From the NCBI GenBank assembly GCA_018340805.1, contig JACMZG010000048.1, forward strand, positions 22,501 to 86,500: 64,000 bases of DNA. Reading direction: 5' to 3'. The stretch comes from Microvelia longipes. Taxonomy: Eukaryota > Arthropoda > Insecta > Hemiptera > Veliidae. The notes under the pieces were generated by a model. It saw nothing but the letters and a program-made list of their open reading frames with translations. It did not search any database and was not told the origin of the DNA. The position numbers and the translations under genes are program-made. Position 1 is the first letter of the stretch; the number at the start of each line of letters is the position of its first letter. This document shows, piece after piece, positions 41,161 through 52,304 of the stretch.

Positions 41161-41164
41161 CTAA

Positions 41165-41250
41165 TGTCTGAAAATGCTTCGAAACGGAGGAAGTGAACAT
41201 AAATCCATCAATTGGTGACGCGGTCACCGGTGGAAGATCTCGACTTTATG
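41165..41250 (+). repeat. Dispersed repeat with decayed hammerhead-like core
   Basis: CTGAAAATGCTTCGAAACGG preserves CTGA and GAAAC, but stem II is shortened. CATCAATTGGTGACGCGGTC, ACCGGTGGAAGATC matches the distal half of the 23.55 and 27.7 kb copies. Confidence 0.6.
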
Positions 41251-41499
41251 TTATAGGTATTATTTATGAGTAAAGTGATAAAAACTAAATAGGTAAAACT
41301 TATGATAAAACTAAAGGGTCCGCGCGTAATGACAGTGTTCACCTGTCCACCCAACCCTTTCCCATGGTGAATGGATTCAGCTTTCAATCAATGGAATCTT
41401 GTTTCAACTAATATTCCGCAAGTCAGCGCCAGTTGTTCTTACATCCCGCATTGTTAATTTTTTTAGCCGTTTGCTGAGCAGCGGACAACAAACAGCGCC

Positions 41500-41880
41500 T
41501 TTTTTGCAATTTCAAGTTTTCGCCCACAGGGAAGCAGCTCTCATCGCAGACGCCGCAAAGCGGCCAAGAGGTCATTGTCAACCAGCAGGGAGCAGCTTCA
41601 TCGCTGACGCCGCAGAGCGGCCAAGAGGTCATTGTCTACCACAGGGAAGCAGCTTCCATCGTACTGCCGCGGAAGCGCCAAAGAGGTCATTGTCTAGCCA
41701 CAGGGAAAGCATTTTTATGCTGACGCGCGGAGCGGCCAAGACACGGTTATTGTCTACCACAGGTCAAGGCAGTTTTTATCGCTGAGCCGCGGAGCGGCCA
41801 AGAGGTTATTGTCTACCACAGGCAAGCAGCTTCGCATCGCTGACTGCGCGGAGCGTGGCCGACTAGGATGCTATTGTCCT
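41500..41880. repeat. Minisatellite amplified from the Rep-C tail
   Basis: Six units of about 58-62 bp: CGCTGACGCCGCGGAGCGGC, CAAGAGGTCATTGTCTACCA, CAGGGAAGCAGCTTC. GAGCGGC(C)AA(G)AGG is the Rep-C tail (8.14, 32.2 kb). The 128-codon plus-strand frame here is only this GC-rich array read through. Confidence 0.93.
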
Positions 41881-42730
41881 CTTGTTATTATATTATTTGT
41901 GAGCAAATATTATTACTGTGTTTACGCATAACTCCCAGGCTCCGTTTTTTTTTGTAAAGGGTTGTAACTATACACAAAAAGTAACCTATGCAACACAGCT
42001 CGATGAACATTCCTTTTACTTTTTCTGATATGTAAGGCAAAAGGGAACTAATATTCAACTGTTCCAAAAAAGTAGTTTAATACTTTGACACCTAATACAG
42101 TTGTATTGACTACACAAATAACGAAGAACTGTAAAATAAATAAAATACTGCTACACTTTTCCTTTTCTTAATGATAACACAAAGGAAAATAAAGAAAAAC
42201 CAACAATCCCGCGATTCACCCCTATAATACATGGATGATCTGAAACTAATATATATGTCTATCGATAATATGTTACTGTTTAACACTTTGAAATGACACA
42301 ACTACTTGAAATAACAGGCTAAAGTGAATTTAAAAACATTATTCCGAAACGTTTAATTGATTGTTATGTAAAACTGTTTATAGATTTATATGGACGCTAA
42401 GATCAAGAATTCGTTGAATTAAAGTGTAAACAAAGGAGACTAAAGTAAACAAAATAAAGAATCAGCAATCCTCCCCCACTTTCTAATAAAAACATTTTTT
42501 TTTTTAAAATGAAAACTTGACATTTTTCAAAATTGGCAAATTTAATAAATGTTGAAGAAAAGCATCAGCTCGAGGGGTTTATATGTTAGATTATGTGATA
42601 TTTTAGTTTGAAAAGAAATCTTTCAGATATTTTTTCAGATTCAATTCCGTGAATGCATTGAAGATGGAAATGCAAGGTGCCAAACTTTCGTGTTTATCTC
42701 CAGACAGTGGGTGTGAAGTTAATTGACTAG
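41881..42730. other. No gene recognised
   Basis: AT-rich, with no match and no coding frame of note. Confidence 0.45.
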
Positions 42731-42734
42731 TTTT

Positions 42735-42970
42735 TTAGGGAGTAAAGTAGCACTTTTTCTTCCAGGGACTAAAAAGGTTACTTTTCACTCCCTGGGAGTA
42801 ATAAGTTCTTTTCACTCCCTTGGTAGTAAAAAGTTACTTTTCACTTCCCTTGGGTAGTAAAAAGTTTCTTTTCACTCCTTGGTAGTAAAAAGTTACTTTT
42901 CACTCCCCTGTAGTAAAAAAGTTAACTTTTACTCCATTGGGAGTAAAAAAGTAACTTTTTACTCCCATCC
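42735..42970. repeat. Minisatellite CACTCCCTTGGTAGTAAAAA
   Basis: Seven units of 30-33 bp with a GTTACTTTT half. ACTCCC and GGGAGT arms make each unit a potential hairpin. Confidence 0.94.
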
Positions 42971-43164
42971 ATGTAGTCATAAGACGCAATCATACATTAA
43001 CATTATCAGCATTAGTTTTATTTTTATTAAGACTTGTATTACGTTTTTTTAAAAAATCCGTAGAGCATTCCAATTGAGTTGAAATTTCGTACAAATGTAT
43101 ACCTTTACGTAATAAATAAGTAACTAAGTATTGTACAATGGCGGCAAGTATATTACAATTTTTG

Positions 43165-43232
43165 TTTGATCATAAAAGTTGAGCAGCATCGAGCAAGTTT
43201 AGTGGACGGAATAAGATGACTGCTGGGAATAA
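43165..43232 (+). repeat. 5S-rRNA-like segment
   Basis: TGATCATAAAAGTTGAGCAG, CATCGAGC preserves the A-box region; the C-box region is damaged (GATGACTGCTGGGAAT). Confidence 0.65.
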
Positions 43233-43311
43233 AAATAAATTACTATTTGAGGACGAGCAAAGCGATTTGACGGGAAAGACGTTTGTTGCAGATTAAATTT
43301 GACAAATTGTA

Positions 43312-43512
43312 TTAGAAGCGAGTCCAATTAGAGGATGAGGCACAGCGAGTCCAATTAAGAGGATGAGCACAGCGAGTCCAATTTAGAGGAATGAAGCAAC
43401 AGCGAGTCCAATTAGAGGATGAGCACAGCGAGTCCAATTAGAGGATGAGCCACAGGCGAGTCCAATTAGAAGATGAGCACAGCGAGTCCATTAGAGGATG
43501 AGCCAGGCGAAT
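43312..43512. repeat. Minisatellite GAGTCCAATTAGAGGATGAG
   Basis: Seven units of about 26-28 bp (CACAGC completes the unit), amplified from the GACGAGCGAAGCGAGTCC region of 5S-FB. A single ambiguous base (n) follows at about 43567. Confidence 0.94.
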
Positions 43513-43569
43513 CCGATGTGATGAGAAAAAGTTCCCTGTGAGTACCGCGTAAGATTTTCACTTACAANT

Positions 43570-44205
43570 CACATTATCATACAAACCTTGATCTAAATGT
43601 TTTTAGACGAAGCTGTTTGGTATCAGCGAAAAAAAATAAGTTTTGCTGATCGTTGTCTTACTTACGTTTCGTTCAACATATGATATTATTGCTTAGATTG
43701 AGGTAAATAGTTATTATTTTTAATAGTCTGCACTATTCTTTTGTAAAGAAAATCACACAAATAATTGCTAGTTTTAAATTATATTTTGTTCAATTAAGTA
43801 CGTACATACATCATCCTACAGATGGGACGACGTGAATCCAATTTTGAGCAATATTCAGCGGTGAGATTACTAACAAAGCACTAGTGATGCCTTATTATGA
43901 CGTTAGCACTATTAAGTTAAAGAATAACCAATTTACCTCAAATGTCAATGCATTAATTTAATAATTAAACGAAAAGTAGGGGTGGCATACAGCACTTTGA
44001 AAATTTATCACTCATAGTTTATTATGGGCAGAAAACATTTTAAAACACAAAATACCACTAATATTTCTTTTTATTATTAAAAATAGGCGTAAATATAATT
44101 ACATATTGTATTATAAAGTTTAAAATACATCGACACACATAAATTATTGTTCACAAATCAAAAGAGTGATTTCCCGCCATAACTTTTACGTTTACTAAAA
44201 AAAAA
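43570..44205. other. No gene recognised
   Basis: No match seen. Confidence 0.45.
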
Positions 44206-44206
44206 C

Positions 44207-44530
44207 CATAGAGATAGTATTACTTAGAGGGGCCCTATTGGTTGAAGTTTTTGAATCATCAAAAAAGTTAACCTGACCACATTCGATTACAATTATGTCA
44301 TTCAATAAACAGACAAAAACAGTAATATATGTTAGAATGTTTAAATACAATCAAACACAAACAACTTCTGTGGGGAAGCCGAAAACAATTGATTAATTAT
44401 AACCTTAAATTTCCCTCTGGAGGGAGGTTTCAATGAGGTTACACAGGGCCCCTGGAGAGCCCCACTAAAAATGTTCAGGCCTCTCAAATGTATTAAGATG
44501 GCTATGCTCCCCTAGTTGTATATCTCTATG
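44207..44530 (-). mobile_element. MITE-A, best full-length copy
   Basis: The termini CATAGAGATAGTATTACT and GTTGTATATCTCTATG are inverted repeats, with subterminal AGAGGGGCCC and GCTCCCCTAG. The interior includes AAAACAATTGATTAATTATA, CAATGAGGTTACACAGGGCC and TTCAGGCCTCTCAAATGTAT. It is 324 bp with no ORF. A-rich flanks on both sides obscure the target duplication. Confidence 0.88.
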
Positions 44531-44865
44531 AAAAACTGTGAAGCGGATTTTGCAATGGTTTTGAATGGAAGCAGCTAGGAGTCTGAAAGGTACGTCTTAA
44601 GGAATAAATATACCTCGAATAGTTCAAAAAATCAGGCTAAGGTGCGATACGGTCTCGCATTAAAACAACACGCCCCAAACGACAACAGTAAATTTTAAAA
44701 TTAAATTAAAAATAATTGGAACACTCTAAAACATTTTGTAAGTGCTATTATCGTAAATAAAAATTACTATATTAAAATATATTTCATTTAAAAATATATT
44801 AAATAAAAATAATATAAAAATATATTAAATATAATATTCACTTTTAAATTAAAAATATATTTGGA
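44531..44865. other. No gene recognised
   Basis: AT-rich AAATATATTAAAT palindromic repeats at 44770-44870. Confidence 0.45.
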
Positions 44866-44869
44866 AACA

Positions 44870-45245
44870 TGCATCGTTCCTCATTAGTTCAATTTTTACA
44901 ATGGTCTTTGTAGCGTTTAACAATGCAAAAATCGTAAATAATCTGATTGAAGTTAAAAATTTGGTACACCTTTACGTATAAAAAGTACCCAAGTTCGATT
45001 CAAACACAATAAGTATATCCATGGATTTATTTTGGATTCATAAAAGTTTAGCAAGCCTTCGAGCGTGACAGTGCTGGATTGGATGATCCACCTGGGTAGA
45101 AAACGAATGTATTTACAACTTAAGGACGAGTGAGGTCTGAAGATTTGCTGCGTCTAATTTTACGGACTTTAATTTCTGAGGAAGAGGGAAGCGAGTCCCA
45201 AGAAAAGTTTCTTTGAGGTATTCCACACCATTTTTTTTATCGAAC
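44870..45245 (+). mobile_element. 5S-FB 3' half
   Basis: CTCATTAGTTCAATTTTTAC, AATCTGATTGAAGTTAAAAA, ACCTTTACGTATAAAAAGTA, TAAGTATATCCATGG, a 5S-like segment (45032-45105), GGACGAGTGAGGTC and GAGGGAAGCGAGTCCCAAG. Confidence 0.75.
45032..45105 (+). repeat. 5S-rRNA-like segment
   Basis: TTGGATTCATAAAAGTTTAG, CAAGCCTTCGAGCGTGACAG, TGCTGGATTGGATGATCCAC: A-box and C-box regions recognisable with small insertions. Confidence 0.6.
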
Positions 45246-45349
45246 AAGGATTTTTTGACGCGCCTCCACAATCAGGTTTGCAAAGCATCAGTATTTATAT
45301 ATTATGACCTTATGATACCATAGAGGTCAGAAAGTTCGCTCCCCATGAT

Positions 45350-45450
45350 TATGCTCTTGCTTTATATTAAAGATACTTTTCAAATAAATCATCACCAACT
45401 TTGCTTTACAATTAGTGTACAAGCCACCCGAGGTTGTTTCTGCGGATTTA
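45350..45450 (+). repeat. tRNA-Ser-like SINE 3' fragment
   Basis: AAATAAATCATCACCAACTT, TGTACAAGCCACCCGAGGTT, GTTTCTGCGG match the tail of the 26.7 kb copy. Confidence 0.6.
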
Positions 45451-45824
45451 CTTTGCAACGGCTTTTTCCCAAATATATATGCTTCACAGCAACATGGCCA
45501 CTGAATTCCTGACTTTGTGGTGAAATCTTGTTCATTTAGTTTATATTTCCTTTCATAATTATAAAGGTAACACTGATCTAGCCCTGGGTTAAATTTTGTT
45601 TTCGATTCGTTGGCTGAAGCTCAGTTGGTAAATTATAAACGGATGATTAAGCTGACCCCCTTGCTTGTTCTCATTTAGGACTCCAGAGAGAAACACATCT
45701 TGAGCTTTAGTGTTTTGTTCGGGGCGCTGAATCGAATGAAACCAGTCCTAAGTCGATACGACCCTCTAAGTAGACCAAAAAAGTTGGAATAAACGGTATT
45801 CCAATTTCCGGAAAATTTTAAAAT

Positions 45825-46135
45825 GACGGCCCAGATAATCTACATATTTCAAGTTTTTTGACATGTGAGATGATGAAAATTTTCTGAATCTCCTACCTAG
45901 GTACCTAAGGCTTCAAATCCTGGTAATGGCGATTGATTTTGTATTTTTTTTAGTTATGTAAGTTTATAACGTACAAAATAATTCAGGCGCGGTGGTCCAC
46001 ATAGTGGGCTAGTAATCAACCAGAGTATTTAAAGGTGAGTACTTGACTGGAAGGCAAGTAGTCTTTACCTAACACCTTTGCAATGGAAAAAGCGTTTCCC
46101 AGAGACTAATTTGCTAAGATTCTAGGATCTTCCCA
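45825..46135 (+). repeat. Rep-E copy
   Basis: CTACATATTTCAAG, ACCTAAGGCTTCAAATCCTG, GTAATGGCGATTGATTTT, AATTCAGGCGCGGTGGTCCA: same order as 1790-2110. Confidence 0.6.
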
Positions 46136-47435
46136 CCTTTACTAACTTAACACCTTATTGCTTACGAAGTGAAGTGAAATAAAAGATCGTAGCGGTGCGT
46201 TATTATTCAAATGCGGGACATTGCAATTAGCACCGTTTAGGTCAAGCAATTTTCCACTAGACTTGCGGAGCACGTTAGTGTAAAAAGTAGGACATTTTTG
46301 CTCTAAAGCATGACTATGGAAGAAGGACATCAGAGTGGACACCAAGTAGCTTTCCCCCACCAGATGCAAATGTAGTAACTGAATTTTCCTTGAGAGGTTA
46401 AAAATTCAGCGATCATTAGAAAAGGTAGTTCTAAATGTCTAAACGCTAGGAGTGAGGGTGGGGGCAATCTGAGTGTGTATTCAAGCGGTTGCAAAGGCGT
46501 CATGCTCTCCATTTCAAGTACTCACCTTTAAATACACTGTTTTATTACTAGCTCACTTTCACCAGTATGTTAAATTGTATTCATTATTATTTTGTATTTT
46601 TTTAAACTTTTTGACATCTGTATTTGTCAAGTTTATTTTAGGATGTTTGTTATAATCGTCTTATTTATTTCTTACCTTTGTACTCTTTTCGTTATTAGAT
46701 ATCTGATCAACTTGTGTGTCAAGTAGGCACTCATGATGGAATATTAACGGTTTGAAAGCACGGCTTTGTTATATAAATTAATAATGTATGGAGAGAAAAA
46801 ACTGTTCTGTTTTTTTTTCATTATTTACGGCACTCCAAGCATTAATTCACCAAAACTAGAAGTAAAGTCTGGTTGACATGAGGGTGTTAGACTTGAAAAT
46901 GAAAAATTTAATTTATATGCTTCTCCATACTTTTTTAAAGTTTTAAAAGTATTGGTCCATGCCCATCTATTTTCCTTAAAAGCGAGTGCGACCTATGTTG
47001 TCTTTGTGGCTTCGCTGCGGTTTATTTCTTCATACCCTTGTCTAACATCTCAATGTTTCCCTAATACCTAAGGTTGTAGCAGTTGAGAAGAAACACCTAT
47101 AGAATTTTAGCCTAATTATAATAAAACAGTACCCCTACACATTTCAATGACGTTCCACTTTATTATTAGTATGTGAAATGATTTATTTCTTATTCCACAT
47201 AGTGTACGTACTCGAATAATTCTGTTAGCTTAAATTGACTGTCAGCTAATTGCTTGTATATTGGTCCTCGCTAGAGCACCTCTGGGTGGATTGTTAGGAT
47301 ATCTGTAGTCAAAATTACTCTGTCAACCATTTCAGAAAATCTGGGGAAAAAATCAGAAAAATAACCAATAAAGTTAATAATTTGGCACGATGGTGAATGG
47401 ACATAACAATAATATGTCCATTTGGAGCATCAGGA
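46136..47435. other. No gene recognised
   Basis: About 1.3 kb of apparently unique sequence. Several 60-76-codon frames (46142-46369, 46330-46512, 46473-46655) are of mixed composition, but they overlap on both strands and show no motif or splice context. Confidence 0.45.
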
Positions 47436-47437
47436 TA

Positions 47438-47620
47438 CCGAACTGAGGGAACCACCTCAAGTGGTGGCAAATCCAAGTTAATCTAAAGTTGGTGATGATT
47501 ATTTAACAATAATCATAAAAACTAAGCCTGGATGAGAGTATCACCCGTGGTCAACGGTACCGTAGAATATTGCGATGCAATTAACCAGTGAAGGTAACCA
47601 CGGGAGGCAGCAACCCTAGA
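47438..47620 (-). repeat. tRNA-Ser-like SINE
   Basis: GGGAACCACCTCAAGTGGTG, TAAAGTTGGTGATGATTATT, AATCATAAAAACTAAGCCTG, then CACCCGTGG and GGTAACCACGGGAGGCAGC (reversed head). The B box is damaged. Confidence 0.65.
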
Positions 47621-47767
47621 GTTAATGTTACATTAACATAATCAAAATGGGGTACAATGGAACTTTACTGTACTATATCTTACTTGCCAATGCTCAATTC
47701 TCTCACAACTTTGGACTCGCATCTTTTTATCCTCGAGAATATAGAAATAACCTAATTTAAATTATTA

Positions 47768-48056
47768 AAGCTTTTGAGGAGGAATAGCCAAAATAATTAA
47801 AAATTAATTTTGCCGAGCTTCGTTATATTTTTCTTTTTTCAAGGCTTAAAAAAATAACAAAACACAGTTACATGGTTGCTAACAATAGATTTTTAACAAC
47901 TAGAGTAGACATCGTTGTTGTCCAAACATCTATTTGTTGCATATGTAACTGTTTTTGTTATTATTTATTATGTTAAAAGTCTGAAAAAAATAAAATAAAA
48001 GAAAGTCAGCAAAATTAATTTTATTTATTATTTTGGACTATTCCGCTCAATAGCTT
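47768..48056. mobile_element. 289-bp TIR element
   Basis: TTTTGAGGAGGAATAGCCAA, AATAATTAAAAATTAATTTT, GCCGA is mirrored by GTCAGCAAAATTAATTTTAT, TTTGGACTATTCCGCTCAAT. A second inner pair (ACAGTTACATGGTTGC and TGCATATGTAACTGTT) makes a longer imperfect hairpin. Confidence 0.8.
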
Positions 48057-48141
48057 AATCATTTAAAATAGAGGTCCTATAAAGTTTTTGCCTAATTTAT
48101 TGCGTATTCGTTAGCTAAGTTTGCCCGTCCTCAGGCAGTAA

Positions 48142-48205
48142 AGTCTGAGGAAGCAAGCATCATTCAGCACTGACTCCCTCGTACTCCTTAACATTAGCGA
48201 TCCAA
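48142..48205 (-). repeat. 5S-rRNA-like segment, decayed
   Basis: The minus strand reads ATCGCTAATGTTAAGGAG, then GGAGTCAGTGCTGAATGATG; only the A-box region and intermediate part are recognisable. Confidence 0.45.
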
Positions 48206-48992
48206 AAATTTGATATAAAGCTTATTGATATAACTTAGTAAAACTTATTACTACATAAAGGGACTCACTTGTACAAATTGTCAACAATACAGTCTATCAT
48301 ATAAACCCAGGTCATAAGCATTTTGGAGATTGACCAATCAAAAAAGCGCTACTAACCCTAATTAAATGGACATTTGCCGGTCTTACCGTCAATCGTTCAT
48401 TTTTGTTTGTGGTTCTTCTTGTGTTTACAACGTTTTGAAAACTACTTTCACATAATCATAAAATGGTATTATAGAAGTAAAATTAACAAAGAAATGTAAA
48501 AAATATCGCCAAGAAAATACGGGTAAATAACCTGATTTGTTTACAATAGTTTTTCCCGCTCCCTTCTTAAAGGGATTTTTTTTCTTTAGAATCGGCGGTG
48601 CCTAAACTGACCAGTCAAGATTTTTAAAGTAGTCGATAGACTGTAATTGGTTAATTTTTTACAATTTTTTAAAAACGTTGGCAAAACATTTTATGAAAAA
48701 TTAATTAATGGTGATAATTTAATTTAGTTACATTTTTGATAAATGTAACTAAGCACATATGTTGGACTTAATATATGGACCACATGCGTGCCAAATCTCA
48801 AAAAAAAATTTCTGCATGAATTTTCAAAATTGTTGCTGTCATTATTGCGTGTTTGCGCATCTCATTGTTTTTAAGAGCGTATGTTTTGCTGAGACATTAT
48901 AGCGGTTATGACATCATAAAAAATTATTTTACGTACAGCACAACTACACCTAGACTGATTTTTGTACAACGTTTCAACTCTCCAGCACATTG

Positions 48993-49612
48993 GAGGATTG
49001 ATCCTAGATTCCATTTCCCTTGTTCTAGCGTATTTGACTGGATCCTTCTGCATGTTTCTTACAGCGTATGTAACCGTTTTTAGATATCTTACTTAATACG
49101 ATCCGGGTTTAGATACTATTACTATGTACACACAGCGTATTTAACAGGTGATGTATTAGATACCACTAAATACGATAAGGTTCTTGCACTGTATTTGTTT
49201 AGTCGATCGAGTGAAATTACGTGATAACTGATCCCGCCAAAACATCGTGTATTTTATAGTAAAGGTTCACTTTTGGTTATAAGGAAGTTTTAAAACAAAA
49301 ATATATTTAATTAAATTGGGATTTCTTAGCATAATAAAAGTTACTCTAAAAATTAATATTTCAAAAGTAATTTGATCAAAAACAGTAATATTGAAGTGAA
49401 ATAAAAGTTGGATGAGAAAGGTTATCCATTAAATACGATCGTCTCTAAAGGTACATACAGCGTATTGGGGGATCCATTTAGATTCCATCTCACTAGTTCT
49501 AACGTATGCGATCGGATCCCCTGCGCATTGGTTCATACAGTTAATATTACCATATTGAGAGATCGTATCCTATACGATCCGCGGATCTAGAAGTGTGTGT
49601 GAACGTACTATG
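48993..49612 (+). repeat. Two diverged 150-bp direct repeats
   Basis: Segments 48993-49145 and 49462-49612 share GGATC(C)TAGATTCCAT, GTTCTA(G/A)CGTAT, GGATCC(T/C)(T/C)CTGC, ATACGATCCG(G/C)G and TACTATGTAC. The intervening 300 bp contain further ATACGATC motifs. They follow a 5S-FB copy. Confidence 0.6.
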
Positions 49613-49659
49613 TACGTTCACAACTACAAACGTCCGAAGCAGCGTTAATCTAGGTCCTA

Positions 49660-50045
49660 TGGTAATGATTTTAAGTAAAAAACGGGATGGCACCAGGGTC
49701 GAAGCATAGTAAAACCTAGGTTTGTTCTAGATGCTTCTAAGCAAAAAATTATAAGAAATATACCCAGCATGAACCGTCTAAAACCACAAACTAGAACTGA
49801 GGCACAAAATGTTATCTTACCTAATATTTTTCCAGTGCCAACACCTAAAGCACACACTCTTCAAAACTCTCTTATTAACTAAAAACAACAATATCACTTA
49901 TTCAATTAAAAAGTATCATTAAATTAACAAAATGTAATAATTCCGAAGAAGTTGATAATTTTACTTTAAAAGAACAACAACTTATAACCTACAACTGCCG
50001 GAAAACCTCCACTATGAGAATTTTAAATCTTGATTTAGATTATTT
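49660..50045 (+). other. Weakly coding-like tract, unassigned
   Basis: One frame reads KPRFVLDASKQKIIRNIPSM and NRLKPQTRTEAQNVILPNIF before a stop; another, further on, reads LTKCNNSEEVDNFTLKEQQL and ends DLDYLKQG. The composition is protein-like, but the frame changes and there is no recognised domain. It may be the decayed 3' end of a transposon, since the Penelope-like tail motif at 50.1 kb follows. Confidence 0.25.
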
Positions 50046-50104
50046 AAAACAAGGTTGACTTTACTATTATACAGTAGTTCTACTATTATTTAGAAAGAAA
50101 GGTA

Positions 50105-50140
50105 TATATTTAAACCCTTTGGGTCATCTTCAGGCCTAAA
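50105..50140 (-). repeat. Decayed hammerhead-like tail motif
   Basis: The minus strand carries CCTGAAGATGACCCAAAGGG: the CTGAAGA box and a short stem (ACCC/GGGT), but the GAAA box expected next has become TAAAT. Confidence 0.4.
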
Positions 50141-51015
50141 CAAATAAAAATAAAAAGTAAAAACATTTTACAAAAACATTACAACATCTTAATTTAGATT
50201 TTGACGCTCTAATGTTTTTTATCCACTCACGGCTATGCTCACGGCAGTGTACGCAACGAAGTCGCGTTTTTGCATTTATAAAAGTATCTTTATATAAGTA
50301 AATTTTTATAACTTTATAGAAGCTCCTTGGCTTTTGAAGGTCATAAACGTGAAATCGGCTAAAGGTACATAAATAATATAATAGCTTTAAAGGGCATGTC
50401 TTGTAGATTAATAATAATAATACAAAGTTCATTCAAATCGGCCGAATAGAAGGAGAAAAATTGGTTTTTAAAATGGCACTTTTCATGTGTTTGTATTCTT
50501 ATTCTTTTGTTGACGCACCTACACCTAACTACTAAAGGGATTTTGGACGCATGAGGACTTTTTGAATTAGCTTATGCCCGTGTGCATTCCTGCTTAATTA
50601 AACCCTAAACTCGACTTTCCTTCGCAGAACACAGAGATCGAAAACTAAGATAGCGAACGATAGTTTTATTCGATGACGCACCTACAGTTTAAACCGTATG
50701 TTCCCATCCATTTTTTACTCACCGCCTTTTTATTATTTATTTCTTTCAAGAAGTTGTGATCTATTTCTACATTTGCGGCCAAACTATTTGGCGCTGCTGA
50801 GCAAGAAAAGAGCCTTGTTACAAAGCCAACATTTTTGAAACGGTGAAAATTAAATTTATTTGCTGTCAATCATCGATTTAAATATAGATATTGAAAAAAA
50901 AAGAAATTTCGTCTCTCTTCAGCCTTGGAGCAATTTTTTTTCATGGTGGTTCCAAAAACTTTAGCATAGTAATAATATGTCTGCGACAAGCAATAATAAA
51001 CAACGTAGAATGCGA
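50141..51015. other. No gene recognised
   Basis: No family match. A 98-codon minus-strand frame (50136-50432) of mixed composition has no motif. Confidence 0.45.
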
Positions 51016-51019
51016 GCAA

Positions 51020-51125
51020 AGCATTCCTCATCACATCGGATTCGCTACGCTCATCCTCCCTGCTTCGGACTCGCTTCGGTCATCCTCCCTGCTTTGGACT
51101 CGCTTCGCTCGTCCTAAGAATTTTA
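51020..51125 (-). repeat. 5S-FB GACGAG-block fragment
   Basis: TTCCTCATCACATCGGATTC, GCTACGCTCATCCTCCCTGC, TTCGGACTCGCTTCGG, CTTTGGACTCGCTTCGCTCG: the block unit is duplicated once. Confidence 0.8.
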
Positions 51126-51400
51126 TTGGTTTTTTCGGTTACCAATTATTTATTTATTTACGGTTACATTATATGATTATATTATACTTAATGTTTTTTC
51201 CAGTTACCATTTATTTTGTTTATTTATTTACGGTTACCATTATTTGATTATTATTATACTTTTTTTCCGGTTACCATTTATTTATTTATTTACCATTAAT
51301 GTGATTATATTATACCAAATGTTTATTTCCGGTAACCATTTATTTGTTTATTTACGGTTACCATTTATTTGATTAAATTATACTAATTGTTTTTCCTTAT
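51126..51400. repeat. Minisatellite TTTACGGTTACCATTATTTG
   Basis: Four to five units of about 60-66 bp, with TTATATTATACTAATGTTTT and TCCGGTTACCATTTATTTAT parts. Confidence 0.93.
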
Positions 51401-51600
51401 GTTTTCAAGTACTGGACAGCTATGTTTTCTGAAGACACGGCTCTTCTGTAGATACGACTAAAATGCCTTCGCTTACAATTATCAGGTTAGAATTTAAATT
51501 AATTTTTAATTTTAATTATCAGGTGCACTATATCATATCTTAGGGTGTTAGCAAAAAGGGCTCAACCACCTGGCCTTTGTAGGTGCTTGGGGGGGGGGGA

Positions 51601-51828
51601 GCCCCAGTAGTGTTATGGTTAGCACATGCGCCTGCCACCCAGGCAATCCGGGTTCGATCCCGGTCGGGGCCTTTAGGTTTTATATTGGAGGGATGGAAAT
51701 GTTTTTCACGTGCCGTCCTTCGAAAGGGCCGTTAAGTTGGTGGTTCTGAGCCTGTGCGATGTTAGGTACTCGTAAAAAGATCTCTAACCCTAAATGAACC
51801 TGGGTTTTGGCAAAATATAGGACCCTAG

Positions 51829-51830
<2 letters not shown>
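51601..51830 (+). repeat. tRNA-Gly(GCC)-derived SINE
   Basis: The head 51601-51671 folds near a tRNA: 5' GCCCC with 3' GGGGC, A-box TAGTGTTATGGTTAGCAC, loop CCTGCCACC giving a GCC anticodon, and B box CCGGGTTCGATCCCGG. The body has GAGGGATGGAAATG, CACGTGCCGTCCTTCG, GAGCCTGTGC and GGTACTCGTAAAAAGATC, as in the type-2-headed copy at 733. A true tRNA-Gly gene is less likely because the anticodon stem is poorly paired and the SINE body continues directly. Confidence 0.8.
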
Positions 51831-51834
<4 letters not shown>

Positions 51835-51899
<65 letters not shown>

Positions 51900-51908
51900 T
51901 ATATATAG
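51835..51908. repeat. (TA)n microsatellite
   Basis: TA run at the end of the SINE body. Confidence 0.97.
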
Positions 51909-52304
51909 GTTTCAGCCTTATGATAACAAGATCAAAGCTATTCTGGCAGTGGGGCACGTGTTATTTCTAGTTTAAGGTATAAAACTTATAGTAAAGCCAT
52001 GGCTCTTCTGTGTATTATACACAAAAGGCTTGCATTAAAACTCATAAGGTAAAACACTATCTTCTATCTAAGGGAGTTGGCAAAAAGGGCACAACAACAT
52101 GGCCTACTTGCTAGGTGATCTCACCTCACTCTAATCAATATCACTAGATGTTCTCCTTATTTACTAACACCTTCTTTCTAAGGGGGTCTCATCTTAGGCA
52201 AAACAGGAGTCTTAAAGGGCTTCAAGTCATAATGGAGGCTGGTGATGTCCTCTTTTTTTACCCTAGGTACGTCTCTTAGTTAAATATTTATGTTAGATAT
52301 GCAC

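Larger units (their letters stand above)
42971..43560 (+). mobile_element. 5S-FB 3' half with amplified GAGTCC block
   Basis: TTATCAGCATTAGTTTTATT, CCAATTGAGTTGAAATTTCG, ACCTTTACGTAATAAATAAG, a 5S-like segment (43165-43232), CTATTTGAGGACGAGCAAAG, then a minisatellite and GGCGAATCCGATGTGATGAG. The 5' half is missing. Confidence 0.8.
47690..49000 (-). mobile_element. 5S-FB old copy, interrupted
   Basis: A GGACTCGC block (47715-47730) is separated from the rest by an inserted TIR element. On the far side, in minus orientation: TCCTCAGGCAGTAAAG, 5S-like 48142-48205, GTACAAATTGTCAAC, ACAATTTTTTAAAAACG, AGCACATATGTTGGACTTAA, CCACATGCGTGCCAAATCTC, TTATGACATCATAAAAAATT (decayed CRE-like site), TGATTTTTGTACAACGTTTC. 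A long unrelated stretch lies inside (about 48310-48600). Confidence 0.6.
51531..52115 (+). repeat. SINE composite between direct terminal blocks
   Basis: ACTATATCATATCTTAGGGT, GTTAGCAAAAAGGGC at 51530-51570 is repeated as ACACTATCTTCTATCTAAGG, GAGTTGGCAAAAAGGGC at 52050-52090. Between them lie the tRNA-Gly-headed SINE, a (TA)n tract and the module seen at 1001-1295. Either two modules flank a SINE insertion or the unit is tandemly arranged. Confidence 0.65.

Noticed and set aside
41399..41785. 128-codon plus-strand ORF with repeated AERPRGHC-like words
   Set aside because: It is the translation of the 58-62-bp GC-rich minisatellite derived from the Rep-C tail, with frame changes between units.
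51601..51671. Functional tRNA-Gly(GCC) gene
   Set aside because: The B box and anticodon loop are good, but the anticodon stem and part of the acceptor stem do not pair, and a SINE body follows directly.
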